The translations under genes were made by a program, and so were the position numbers. 64,000 nt of DNA from Bacteroidales bacterium (GTDB lineage Bacteria; Bacteroidota; Bacteroidia; Bacteroidales; UBA932): positions 62,001 to 126,000 of the forward strand of contig JAFPWX010000019.1 of assembly GCA_017412645.1 (NCBI GenBank). The letters run 5' to 3'. Positions within the stretch are counted from its first letter, which is position 1. Each line of letters starts with the position of its first letter. Shown here in pieces: positions 51,985-60,498 of this stretch. Below the pieces are notes generated by a model. That model was not told the origin of the DNA and searched no databases. It saw only the letters and a program-made list of their open reading frames with translations.

Positions 51985-53760
51985 TTATTTTTCGAGGTCA
52001 AACTTGATTTTCTTGTCGAAGTAGTGAGTGTGCAGTAGGTGATGCGACTTCTCGCTGCAAGGCTCTCCGTAGAACTCCTTGTAGATTGCCTGAACCTCGG
52101 GGTTCTCGTGGGACTTGCGGAGAGGCATCTGCCTGTCGGCTTCGTAGATAGCCTTATAACGCGCCTTCACGATGGAAGCGTCTCCGTGGTGGTAGGGCTG
52201 GCCGGCGCCGTCGATACAGCCACCGGGGCATGCCATGACTTCCACGAAGTGATACGGGCAGTTGCCTGCCTTGATCTGCTCCATGATGGTACGGGCGTTC
52301 TTGAGACCGTATACCACGGCGACCTTGAGGTCGATTACGCCGGGGATAGGAATGGTGGCCTCGCGGATGCCGTCCAGACCGCGGACTTCCTCGAAGTCGA
52401 TCTTCGGGAGGGTCTTGCCGGTGAGGACTTCATAGGCGGTACGGAGAGCGGCCTCCATCACACCGCCGGTTACGCCGAAGATGACGGCTGCACCGGTGGA
52501 TGCGCCAAGCGGGGAATCGAACTCGGCCTCGGGAAGATTTGCAAAGTCGATGTTGCAGATCTTGATGAGGCGGGCGAGCTCGCGGGTGGTGATGGAGTAG
52601 TTCACATCGGGATCGCCGTTCGCGCCGAGCTCTTCACGCTCGCACTCGTACTTCTTGGCCACGCAAGGCATCACGGACACGGAGATGAGTTTCTCGCGCG
52701 GGATACCGATCTTGTCGGCGAAGTAGGTCTTCACGGTTGCGCCGAACATACCCTGAGGCGACTTGGCCGTTGAAGGATACTCGCGGAGCTCAGGATAGAA
52801 CTTCTCGTAGAAATTCACCCATGCCGGGCAGCAGGAGGTCATGATAGGAATCTTGACGTTCTTGTCGCCGGAAAGGAATGCCTTGAAGCGGCCGACAGCC
52901 TCGGTCCCTTCTTCCATGATGGTGAGGTCGGCCGACCAGTCGGTGTCGAACACATAGTCGAAGCCGATGGCCTTGAGGGCGGCTGCGATCTTGCCGGTGA
53001 CGATGCTGCCGGCGGGCATGCCGAACTCTTCACCAAGGGCTACGCGCACAGCGGGAGCCACCTGCACGCAGGTCTTGACATCCGGGTTGGCGATGTCGCG
53101 CAGGATCTTGCCGGTATTGTCTACCTCGGAGAGGGCGCCCACGGGGCAAACCGCCACGCACTGACCGCAGAATACGCAGTTGGTGTTGATGAGCGGTTCG
53201 TTGAAGGCGGTGTTAACCACTGCCGGGAAGCCTCTGTCGACCGCGCCGATGGCGCCGACGCTCTGGTATTCATGGCAGACGCTTTCGCAGCGGCGGCACA
53301 TGATGCACTTGTTGGCGTCACGCACGATGGACGGGGAAAGTTCGATGGGATAATTGGACTGTGCGCCCTTGTAGGGGATCTCACGGATGCCCATATCGGC
53401 GGCGAGTGCCTGAAGTTCGCACTTGCCGTTCTTGGGGCACTGGAGACAGTCGTTCGGGTGGTCGCTGAGCATGAGCTCGAGGACGGTCTTGCGTGCGTTG
53501 ATGGCGCGCGGAGAGTTGGTCCTTACCACCATGTCCGGCATACATTCAGTAATACAGGCCGGGGCAAGATTCCTGCGGCCGACTACCTCAACTACGCAGA
53601 TGCGGCATCCGCCGGGGTGGTTCTTGAGGGCCAGGCCTTCAAGTTCGAAATTACAGAGGGTAGGAATCCTGATACCCATCTGTTCGGCAGCTTTGAGGAT
53701 GGTAGTACCCTTGGGCACTTCCACTACTCTGTTGTCTATAGTTAATTTGATAGTATCCAT
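51985..53760 (-). CDS. hydA: [FeFe]-hydrogenase catalytic subunit
   Basis: 591 residues. N-terminal [2Fe-2S] (CNFELEGL, GGCRICVVEV), His/Cys-ligated cluster (HPNDCLQCPKNGKC), two [4Fe-4S] ferredoxin motifs (CIMCRRCESVCHE, CVFCGQCVAVCP), then the H-cluster domain with TSCCPAW, MPCVAKKYECE and ACPGGCIDGAGQP, all complete. With HydB and HydC this is the trimeric enzyme that couples NADH and reduced ferredoxin to H2 production, or the reverse. ATG 53760 has GGGAGGA eight bases upstream. Group A3-like; bifurcation is inferred from subunit make-up. Confidence 0.95.
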   Translation of the reverse strand: MDTIKLTIDNRVVEVPKGTTILKAAEQMGIRIPTLCNFELEGLALKNHPGGCRICVVEVVGRRNLAPACITECMPDMVVRTNSPRAINARKTVLELMLSDHPNDCLQCPKNGKCELQALAADMGIREIPYKGAQSNYPIELSPSIVRDANKCIMCRRCESVCHEYQSVGAIGAVDRGFPAVVNTAFNEPLINTNCVFCGQCVAVCPVGALSEVDNTGKILRDIANPDVKTCVQVAPAVRVALGEEFGMPAGSIVTGKIAAALKAIGFDYVFDTDWSADLTIMEEGTEAVGRFKAFLSGDKNVKIPIMTSCCPAWVNFYEKFYPELREYPSTAKSPQGMFGATVKTYFADKIGIPREKLISVSVMPCVAKKYECEREELGANGDPDVNYSITTRELARLIKICNIDFANLPEAEFDSPLGASTGAAVIFGVTGGVMEAALRTAYEVLTGKTLPKIDFEEVRGLDGIREATIPIPGVIDLKVAVVYGLKNARTIMEQIKAGNCPYHFVEVMACPGGCIDGAGQPYHHGDASIVKARYKAIYEADRQMPLRKSHENPEVQAIYKEFYGEPCSEKSHHLLHTHYFDKKIKFDLEK

Positions 53761-53774
53761 ATTCAATTCCTCCC

Positions 53775-55568
53775 TTATTTAATGCTGATTGCACCGAACT
53801 TACACTTCTCGATACAGGTGCCGCACTTGATGTACTTGTCCTGATCGATGGTGTGCGGGTTCTTGACAGTACCGCTGATGGCACCAACGGGGCAAGCCCT
53901 GGCGCAGGCGGTACAGCCCTTACAGGCATTGGGATCGATGACATACTTCTTGAGGGCCTTGCACTGGCCGGCGCGGCACTTCTTGTCCACGACGTGCTCC
54001 ACATACTCGTCCCAGAAGTTGTTGATGGTGGAGAGAACCGGGTTGGGCGAGGTCTGACCGAGGCCGCAGAGCGCGGTGTCCTTGATCACTGCCGAGAGGT
54101 TCTTGAGTTCCTCAAGATCCTCCATGGTGCCCTTGCCGTCGGTAATCTTGGTGAGGATTTCCAGAAGGCGCCTGTTGCCTATGCGGCACGGGGTGCACTT
54201 TCCGCAGGACTCGTCCACGGTGAAGCCAAGGTAGAACTTGGCGATGGCCACCATGCAGTCGTCTTCGTCCATGACGATCATACCGCCGGAGCCCATCATG
54301 GAACCCGCAGCTACGAGGCTATCGTAGTCGATGGGGGTGTCCAGGTGCTTTTCGGTGAGGCAGCCACCCGAAGGACCGCCGGTCTGCACGGCCTTGAATT
54401 TCTTGCCACCCTTGATGCCGCCGCCGATTTCGTAGATGATCTCACGCAGGGTGATACCCATCGGAACTTCGATGAGGCCCACGTTGTTGATCTTACCGGC
54501 CAGGGCGAACACCTTGGTACCCTTGGACTTTTCAGTTCCTATGCTGGCGAACCAATCCGCGCCCTTGTTGATGATGACGGGGATATTGGCGAAAGTCTCG
54601 ACGTTGTTTACGTTTGTGGGTTTCTCCAGGTAACCGGACTGAGCGGGGAACGGGGGTTTGAAGGTGGGTTCGCCACGCTTGCCTTCCATGGAGTGGATGA
54701 GGGCGGTCTCCTCGCCGCAAACGAATGCGCCTGCGCCGTAGCGGAGCTCGATCTCGAAATTGAAGCCGGTGCCGAGGATGTCCTTGCCGAGGAGGCCGTA
54801 TTCCTCTGCCTGCTTGATTGCTACCTGCAGACGATGGATTGCCAGCGGGTATTCAGCACGGATGTAGATGAGACCCTTGCTTGCGCCGATGCAGTAGCCG
54901 CAGATGGCCATTGCTTCGAGGATGGAGTGCGGGTCGCCTTCCAGAAGAGAACGGTCCATGAAGGCACCGGGGTCTCCTTCGTCAGCGTTGCAGACGACAT
55001 ACTTCTGTTCGCCTACGCGGCTCTTGGAAGCGATTTCCCATTTGAGGCCGGTGGGGAAGCCTGCGCCGCCGCGTCCGCGGAGGCCGGACTTCTTGATTTC
55101 CTCGATGACCTGAACGGGAGTCATTTCGGTGAGGCACTTACCCAGAGCGGCATAGCCGTCGCGGGCAATGGATTCCTCAATATTCTCGGGATCGATGAAA
55201 CCGCAGTTGCGGAGGGCGATCCTGAGCTGCTTCTTGTAGAACTCCATGTGCTTGGAGTCCGAGACGCTCTTGTTGGTATCGGGGGCGACATAGAGGAGAC
55301 GCTGAACTTTGCGTCCCTTTATGATGTGCTCCTCGATAATCTCTTTTGCATCAGATGGCTTTACCCTGGTGTAGAAGGTATTGTCAGGGATGATCTTCAC
55401 GATGGGACCTCTTTCGCAGAAACCGAAGCAGCCGGTGACGACTACCTTTGCGAAGTCGGTGAGATCGTGGGCCACGAGCTCTTTATTGAGTTCTTCTATG
55501 ATCTCACGGCTTGCGGATGCGGAGCAACCTGTTCCACCGCATACCAGAATATGCATTTTTACCGCCAT
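53775..55568 (-). CDS. hydB: NuoF-like flavoprotein subunit of the NAD-linked hydrogenase
   Basis: 597 residues: N-terminal [2Fe-2S] thioredoxin-like domain (CGGTGCSAS, GCFGFCERG), FMN/NADH-binding domain (GLRGRGGAGFPTG, CNADEGDPGAFMDRS), the SLBB and ESCGKCTPCRIG cluster, and two C-terminal ferredoxin motifs (CKGCTACARACP, CGTCIEKCKFGA). It binds NAD(H) and splits or joins electrons for HydA. Gap of 14 bases to hydA and two to the gene upstream. Confidence 0.95.
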   Translation of the reverse strand: MAVKMHILVCGGTGCSASASREIIEELNKELVAHDLTDFAKVVVTGCFGFCERGPIVKIIPDNTFYTRVKPSDAKEIIEEHIIKGRKVQRLLYVAPDTNKSVSDSKHMEFYKKQLRIALRNCGFIDPENIEESIARDGYAALGKCLTEMTPVQVIEEIKKSGLRGRGGAGFPTGLKWEIASKSRVGEQKYVVCNADEGDPGAFMDRSLLEGDPHSILEAMAICGYCIGASKGLIYIRAEYPLAIHRLQVAIKQAEEYGLLGKDILGTGFNFEIELRYGAGAFVCGEETALIHSMEGKRGEPTFKPPFPAQSGYLEKPTNVNNVETFANIPVIINKGADWFASIGTEKSKGTKVFALAGKINNVGLIEVPMGITLREIIYEIGGGIKGGKKFKAVQTGGPSGGCLTEKHLDTPIDYDSLVAAGSMMGSGGMIVMDEDDCMVAIAKFYLGFTVDESCGKCTPCRIGNRRLLEILTKITDGKGTMEDLEELKNLSAVIKDTALCGLGQTSPNPVLSTINNFWDEYVEHVVDKKCRAGQCKALKKYVIDPNACKGCTACARACPVGAISGTVKNPHTIDQDKYIKCGTCIEKCKFGAISIK

Positions 55569-55570
55569 AA

Positions 55571-55960
55571 CTAGATAGATCTGTAATTTGCCGGCAGGAT
55601 GCCCTCAATGAGTTCACCACCAATAATGTACTTTTCGATGATTTCCTGTGCGCGCGGAATCTTGACGTCTCCGAACACGACGGGATCCTTACCGGGAATG
55701 GTTACCTCTACGGTGGGCTCTGCATAGCTGTAACCCATGTCTCCAACCTGCATGACCAGAGCCTTGATCTGACGTTTGTCAAGTTCGGTGATGAGGTAGT
55801 TCATGGTTTCCTTAGCACCCGAGGCGATACCGCTGGTGGCCATTCCAACCTTGATTTGAATGATAGCTTCGTCGGAATTGCTGTTTTCACGCAGCGACAT
55901 CCGGGACTGCATACCTTCCTTCATCTTGCGGAGATCCGCGAGATTCCTGATTTTGTCCAT
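55571..55960 (-). CDS. Thioredoxin-fold [2Fe-2S] ferredoxin homologue lacking cysteines
   Basis: 129 residues. The fold of NuoE-like/HydB N-terminal [2Fe-2S] domains is recognisable (IQIKVGMATSGIASGAKETM and VMQVGDMGYSYAEPTVEV), but the four ligand positions read Ser, Ala/Ser, Asp and Ser, and the protein has no cysteine at all. It should not hold a cluster. It heads the hydrogenase operon, with AGAGG about eight bases before its ATG. A structural or regulatory role is inferred. Confidence 0.8.
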   Translation of the reverse strand: MDKIRNLADLRKMKEGMQSRMSLRENSNSDEAIIQIKVGMATSGIASGAKETMNYLITELDKRQIKALVMQVGDMGYSYAEPTVEVTIPGKDPVVFGDVKIPRAQEIIEKYIIGGELIEGILPANYRSI

Positions 55961-56078
55961 AGGTTTCCTCTTAAGATTTGAAAAAAAAGTGATATAGTTA
56001 TTGTTAGTTAGTTTCAGTCTACTAATATACGCATTTGTTTTCGATTTGTAATGGTTTTTAGTGAAATACCGTACATTT

Positions 56079-56912
56079 TTAAACTAAATAACGCTGCTTG
56101 AGAATGTTTATATCGGAATCGCTGAGGCCGACCGGACCCTTGAGGAACGCTTCCATGGAGCCGTACTCACAGTCGATACGGTCGAGGGCTTTTACGAAAT
56201 TGTCTGTATTTGCACCCAGGAAGGATTTCACAACTCCGACTTCAGGCTCGCCGCCTCCCCAGAAACGCACCCTTCGGGAGTACTTCCGTACATCTGCTTC
56301 GTAGATGCGGTTGGTGGCATCGAAATCGGCCACGATCGTTTCCCTGTAGGCCCCGAGTGCGGCGAGAATAAGGGCGGAGGCGATACCGGTGCGGTCCTTG
56401 CCCTGGGTGCAGTGGTAGAGCACCGCCCCGTCTTCCGTATCCAGCAGCATTCGGAAGAATGCGGCGTAGGCTTTCTGGCACTCCGGGCTGAACAGCAGGG
56501 TCGGGTACATCTCCCCCGCAACCTTCCTGGCTTTTTCGTTGAAGGAGAGAGGCACAATTATTTTCCTGACATCGAATTTTTTCCGCGTGGTGAACTTTTT
56601 CTTCTCCTCTTCGCTGGCCTGCTCCATGGCATTGCCGCTTGCGTCGAGCGGAAGGAAAATATGCTCCGCTCCCGGAATCTCGCGGTCCACCTTGCCCCTG
56701 AGCTCTTCTTCCTTGCGGAAATCGATGATCTTTCTGATGTGGAGCGAGGCGAGGAGGTTCAGGTCGGAGTCGGTCGCATCTGCCAGATGGGCTGCGCGCA
56801 GAAGCCGTCCCTCACGCACATTCCGGCCATCTTTCATGGTGTAACCGCCAAGATCCCTGGCATTCTGTATGCCTTTGAAGGGAAGTAAGGTGGTGGCGGA
56901 AATCGTGATCAT
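56079..56912 (-). CDS. Tyrosine-protein phosphatase (Y_phosphatase3 type)
   Basis: 277 residues from ATG 56912. Catalytic P-loop HCTQGKDRTG (Cys and Arg of the CX5R motif), and NARDLGG near the N-terminus. The family acts on phosphotyrosine or phosphoinositides. It lies directly behind promoter TTTG/TATCTTTG (56916-56947 on the minus strand), so its mRNA would have almost no leader. The upstream in-frame starts lie within or beyond this promoter and are not used. Confidence 0.88.
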   Translation of the reverse strand: MITISATTLLPFKGIQNARDLGGYTMKDGRNVREGRLLRAAHLADATDSDLNLLASLHIRKIIDFRKEEELRGKVDREIPGAEHIFLPLDASGNAMEQASEEEKKKFTTRKKFDVRKIIVPLSFNEKARKVAGEMYPTLLFSPECQKAYAAFFRMLLDTEDGAVLYHCTQGKDRTGIASALILAALGAYRETIVADFDATNRIYEADVRKYSRRVRFWGGGEPEVGVVKSFLGANTDNFVKALDRIDCEYGSMEAFLKGPVGLSDSDINILKQRYLV

Positions 56913-56915
56913 GCT

Positions 56916-56947
56916 CAAAGATATTGACAATCGGCGATAATAGCAAA
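56916..56947 (-). promoter_or_regulatory. Promoter with conserved spacer (copy 1)
   Basis: Minus strand TTTG at 56947-56944, 20-base spacer, TATCTTTG at 56923-56916. The spacer contains TATTATCGCCGATTGTCAA, nearly the same as in the promoter at 60340-60371 and similar to that at 63849-63880. Confidence 0.8.
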
Positions 56948-56969
56948 TCAAGGGGAGCGTATAATTAGC

Positions 56970-56977
56970 TATCTTTG
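56970..56977 (+). promoter_or_regulatory. Promoter -7 element (TATCTTTG)
   Basis: TATCTTTG lies six bases before the ATG at 56983, giving a near-leaderless mRNA. No -33 TTTG is found at the proper distance. Confidence 0.5.
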
Positions 56978-56982
56978 CACTC

Positions 56983-58146
56983 ATGAAAGTATTTGGACAT
57001 CCTGTTCTGCTTTGTCTGCTCGCCCTTTCGCCGCTCTGGTCCTGCGGTAATCCGGACTACGACGTGAGCAAGGGCGTGGACCGAGAAGTGACCCTTTTCT
57101 CCGATGAGGTGGGAGTACCCCTCGGCGACATCGCTCCCATCACCCTGAAATCCTTATTCGAAGGAGCCGGCATAGGTTCCGCCATCACTATGGTCGCAAG
57201 TGAAGACGAGGACGGTTATCTGGTAATCGAAGAAGACAAATCCTTTTACAACAATTATACGATGCTGCTGTACTCCTCCATGCCGGACCCGACGGCGCCC
57301 GGGACCTTTGCCGTGGACGACTACGAGGGTACTCTCGGCTCCAATGCGGCCCTGTTAGCAGCCTTCGGTTTTGCGATGTCGCCCCAGTCTTTCTGTCTCT
57401 ATGCCACAAATCCGCTCACGGAGGAGATAGCGGTTTCCGGCAAGGTGACGCTTTCCTCCATGGAACTAGAAGAAGCCCCTGCCGAAACCCTCGTGAGCGA
57501 GGAATACTCCGCCCTCAAAGTGCCTGCCGCTGCGCAGAAGGAGGTCTTCTTCAGCGTCGAACGCTCCGGCGGCAAAACCTTTTACGCATGCAAGCTGGAT
57601 AATATGAAGCTGCATCTTCCTGCAGACATGCTCACAAAGGACACGGACGGAGGTATGGGTATGTTTGAGCTCGGTTACCGTTACAAAGGCTTCGCCCAGC
57701 TCGCTTCGGATTTTCCGGCTCCCATCCCGATTGATGTCAACGACCTGTCCCTTCCGCTCGCGGCTTATCGCGTGAAAGAGGCCCGTATCCGCGCCGAAAT
57801 CTCCAGTGAAATCCCCATGACTTTGGAGATAAGCAGCCTGAAAGCCCTGGTCAAGCAGACAGATGAAGATGGGAATACCACCCTTGTCCCCGCCGAAGGC
57901 GTGAGAGTCTCCGCCGACATCAGCGTGGCGTCCGGCACTTACGGCAATCCGGTAGTGTCGCCGGTGGAGTTGCTCATCGAGGCGGTGGAAGGCACCATTC
58001 CCGACATCGACGGCCTTCAGCTGGAGGTAGCCATCAAGGCTCCTACCGGAGAGGGGGACAGGCGCATGAACATGAATGAGACCATCTCGTTTAACAATAT
58101 CCGCACTACCATTTCCGGCGGAATAACTCTCCAGGGCAATGAATAA
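56983..58146 (+). CDS. Hypothetical lipoprotein (DUF-type) upstream of a DUF5723 barrel
   Basis: 387 residues. Lipobox ending SPLWSC (Cys about 21); the mature part is a repetitive beta protein with no family I recognise. The end overlaps the next gene by eight bases. Paired lipoprotein and barrel genes like this often form one outer membrane assembly in Bacteroidota; that is inference. Confidence 0.7.
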   Translation: MKVFGHPVLLCLLALSPLWSCGNPDYDVSKGVDREVTLFSDEVGVPLGDIAPITLKSLFEGAGIGSAITMVASEDEDGYLVIEEDKSFYNNYTMLLYSSMPDPTAPGTFAVDDYEGTLGSNAALLAAFGFAMSPQSFCLYATNPLTEEIAVSGKVTLSSMELEEAPAETLVSEEYSALKVPAAAQKEVFFSVERSGGKTFYACKLDNMKLHLPADMLTKDTDGGMGMFELGYRYKGFAQLASDFPAPIPIDVNDLSLPLAAYRVKEARIRAEISSEIPMTLEISSLKALVKQTDEDGNTTLVPAEGVRVSADISVASGTYGNPVVSPVELLIEAVEGTIPDIDGLQLEVAIKAPTGEGDRRMNMNETISFNNIRTTISGGITLQGNE

Positions 58147-59461
58147 GATACTGATCCTCATTCTTGCAGCCCTGGTTCCCGCAGCGGGAATTCAAGCTCA
58201 GAGCACAGGCAATCCGGCGGAAAACGCCGCTCTGGAAAGCGGCTTCCTCAGGGTGGGTGATTTCAGCAACACGCTTCGCAATAACGTGGGTGCCGCTTCC
58301 TTCCTTTTCCACTCCGGCGGAAAGCTGGTGACCGGCCTCCATTCTTCCATTTCCGACGAGGAGTTCCTGGGTGGGCTCAAGCCGGTGAACAGCCTCTACA
58401 GCCAGATCGACTACAACCTGTTCAGCTACGGCTGGAAAGGGACGGCCCGCGGTTATCACACGGTAGAAGTGGGCCTCCGCACCAATTACGGCGTCTCAGT
58501 CCCCAAAGAGGTCTTTCAGATACTCAAGTCGGGCACTTCGCAGTCGCCCTACGACCTCTCTTCCTTCAGGGCCTTCGGCAACCTCTTCGCCGAGCTGGCC
58601 TACGGCTATGCGCTCCCGCTCACCGACGCCCTTTCCCTGGGCGGCCGGGTGAAGCTGCTGGCGGGCCTCAACTCCGTGGATATCACCGCCCGTCAGTTCG
58701 CCCTTGCCGCAAGTGAAGACAAGTACACCCTGGATATAGACGCCGACATCGACCTCACCAACCGCAACAAGAAGATTGGCGTGGACGATGAAGGTTTCCT
58801 CGACTATACGAGTTTCAGCGGAAAGGGAAAGCTGGGCATTCCTTCGGGAGCCGGTCTGGCTCTGGATTTCGGACTGGTATGGAAAGCCTTCAACGGCTTC
58901 AGTCTTTCAGCTTCGGTGTTGGATATGGGAGGCATACTCTGGTACTACGGTAATGCAGGACTCTCCAGCGGAACCTACACCTTCGAAGGTCTTGAAGACC
59001 TCTCCACAGACGAGATGGAACAGGACAAGCTGGCCACCAAAATAAAGGAAGCTGGAGAAGAACTGCTGCGTGTCATCAGACCCAAATCTCTGGACGGCCG
59101 CTTCCGGCTCAAGGGACTGCCGCTGAGTGCCAAGCTCAATGCGGCTTACGCCCTGCCTTTCTGGGAGAGGCTCTCTGTGGATGCGTCCTGTCTATATACC
59201 GGATACCGCTTCTGTGCTCCCTATTGGGAGGCTCGAGGCGGGCTGTCTCTGGATTATCCCGGGCTGTGCAGTCTGGCTGTCAACGCCGGCGGCGGTGCCG
59301 AAGGCTTCGTTTACGGAGTGGCCGGCAGCGTGGATTTCCTGGCGTTCCGGCTCTATGCCCGCTATGAAAACGGAGTCGGAGGAGTGATCCCCTACGAAGA
59401 CATCCCCCTGAAGGCCAATCATAAGCTCTTCAGGATAGGCCTGGTGTATCTTATCAAATGA
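58139..59461 (+). CDS. DUF5723-like outer membrane protein
   Basis: 440 residues with signal peptide (PAAGIQAQ), beta-barrel strand alternation and the hallmark opening ESGFLRVGDFSNTLRNNVG / YSQIDYNLFSYGWKG of the Bacteroidota DUF5723 group. It ends in a typical strand (LFRIGLVYLIK). It overlaps the preceding lipoprotein gene and, convergently, the kinase gene. Confidence 0.78.
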   Translation: MNKILILILAALVPAAGIQAQSTGNPAENAALESGFLRVGDFSNTLRNNVGAASFLFHSGGKLVTGLHSSISDEEFLGGLKPVNSLYSQIDYNLFSYGWKGTARGYHTVEVGLRTNYGVSVPKEVFQILKSGTSQSPYDLSSFRAFGNLFAELAYGYALPLTDALSLGGRVKLLAGLNSVDITARQFALAASEDKYTLDIDADIDLTNRNKKIGVDDEGFLDYTSFSGKGKLGIPSGAGLALDFGLVWKAFNGFSLSASVLDMGGILWYYGNAGLSSGTYTFEGLEDLSTDEMEQDKLATKIKEAGEELLRVIRPKSLDGRFRLKGLPLSAKLNAAYALPFWERLSVDASCLYTGYRFCAPYWEARGGLSLDYPGLCSLAVNAGGGAEGFVYGVAGSVDFLAFRLYARYENGVGGVIPYEDIPLKANHKLFRIGLVYLIK

Positions 59462-60314
59462 AATAGGCCTTGACGAGGCGTCCTGCCTGGATGGCGAAGA
59501 AGATTTTTTCCGCCAATCCGGGCGTCTGGAATTCGTAGCGGAGGACAATGTCCAAGGCAGCGAATCTTCCGGCCAGACGGTCGAAGTCCGAGTGGTCTTC
59601 GTTACCGGTATAGGCCGCGGCGAAGGCGTCCCAGAAGCAGTGCAGCTGCTCTTCGCTCATATGGAATATGTCCTGAACCTGCTTCATCGGAGCGTAAGTG
59701 TTGCAAATCAGGAACAGATGGCCGATGTCGAACATGGGGTCACCGTAACCGAATCGGTCAAGGTCGATCCAGAAGGGCTGTCCGTCCGCGATAATCAGGT
59801 TGCCCATATTGAAGTCGCCATGACTGCAAGTCCTGACGTCCTGCACCGAGTCGGCGAAGGCCTCGAGCATACGCCTGTTCTTCTTTCCTATGAACCTCAC
59901 CTTGGCAAGCGCTCTTGCCAGCTGCTCTTTGCGGCTTGGGAAGAATCCGGTGTCGCATGGAGTGGAAAAGAGTTTCTTCCCGTTTTCGCAGAGCAGCCGG
60001 GCAATTTCCACTATGCGGTCGGGAGAGTCGCAGCAGATGCGTGAAAGGGATTTTTTCTCTTTTATCCGTACGGAAAGGGTAGCATAGACCTTTCCCACCT
60101 GGACAATCTCGAGCATGTGCGGGGTGGGCAGTCCGAGTTTTTCCACTGCCTTCGACGTCTCGAACTCGTGCTTCACAGCCTCGAACGTGGAGAGCTGGGG
60201 CTTGTTTATCTTCAGAACCACATCCGGCTCCGACGGATTCTCATAGGTCCTGCCGTTTCCGCCCTGCCCGGTCTGGTGCCAGAGCGACAAATCTATAGTG
60301 CGGTATTCTTCCAT
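59454..60314 (-). CDS. Aminoglycoside-phosphotransferase-like small-molecule kinase
   Basis: 286 residues. Protein-kinase-like fold with catalytic loop HGDFNMGNLI and the DFG-like IDLDRFGYGDPMFDIGHL. It resembles the TIGR02172 group of phosphotransferases and choline/hexosamine kinases; the substrate cannot be told and resistance should not be assumed. A leader of about 20 bases follows the promoter at 60340-60371. Confidence 0.82.
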   Translation of the reverse strand: MEEYRTIDLSLWHQTGQGGNGRTYENPSEPDVVLKINKPQLSTFEAVKHEFETSKAVEKLGLPTPHMLEIVQVGKVYATLSVRIKEKKSLSRICCDSPDRIVEIARLLCENGKKLFSTPCDTGFFPSRKEQLARALAKVRFIGKKNRRMLEAFADSVQDVRTCSHGDFNMGNLIIADGQPFWIDLDRFGYGDPMFDIGHLFLICNTYAPMKQVQDIFHMSEEQLHCFWDAFAAAYTGNEDHSDFDRLAGRFAALDIVLRYEFQTPGLAEKIFFAIQAGRLVKAYFI

Positions 60315-60339
60315 TCCGAATGAAAAATGCGTTGGGCTT

Positions 60340-60371
60340 CAAAGATATTGAGAATAGACGATAATAGCAAA
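60340..60371 (-). promoter_or_regulatory. Promoter with conserved spacer (copy 2)
   Basis: Minus strand TTTG at 60371-60368, 20-base spacer, TATCTTTG at 60347-60340. The 33 bases from the TTTG differ from copy 1 (56916-56947) at only three positions. Confidence 0.8.
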
Positions 60372-60484
60372 TACACTCTCTTCGTATCCGTCTTGCCTTC
60401 GGAGGCCGATGCCAGCAGAATCCACGTCGTGGTGAAATTCACCACAATCTGTCTGCTACTGATGGAATTAACTGTCAAATGCCG

Positions 60485-60492
60485 TATATTTG
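60485..60492 (+). promoter_or_regulatory. Promoter -7 element (TATATTTG) of the histidine kinase
   Basis: TATATTTG ends six bases before the chosen ATG at 60499, another very short leader. Confidence 0.5.
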
Positions 60493-60498
60493 TTGGAG

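Noticed and set aside
53853..55574. A 573-codon plus-strand frame opposite hydB
   Set aside because: HydB is unmistakable on the minus strand; the mirror is a codon-bias artefact.
59454..60314. Aminoglycoside resistance gene
   Set aside because: The fold is shared by many small-molecule kinases; nothing in the sequence points to an antibiotic substrate.
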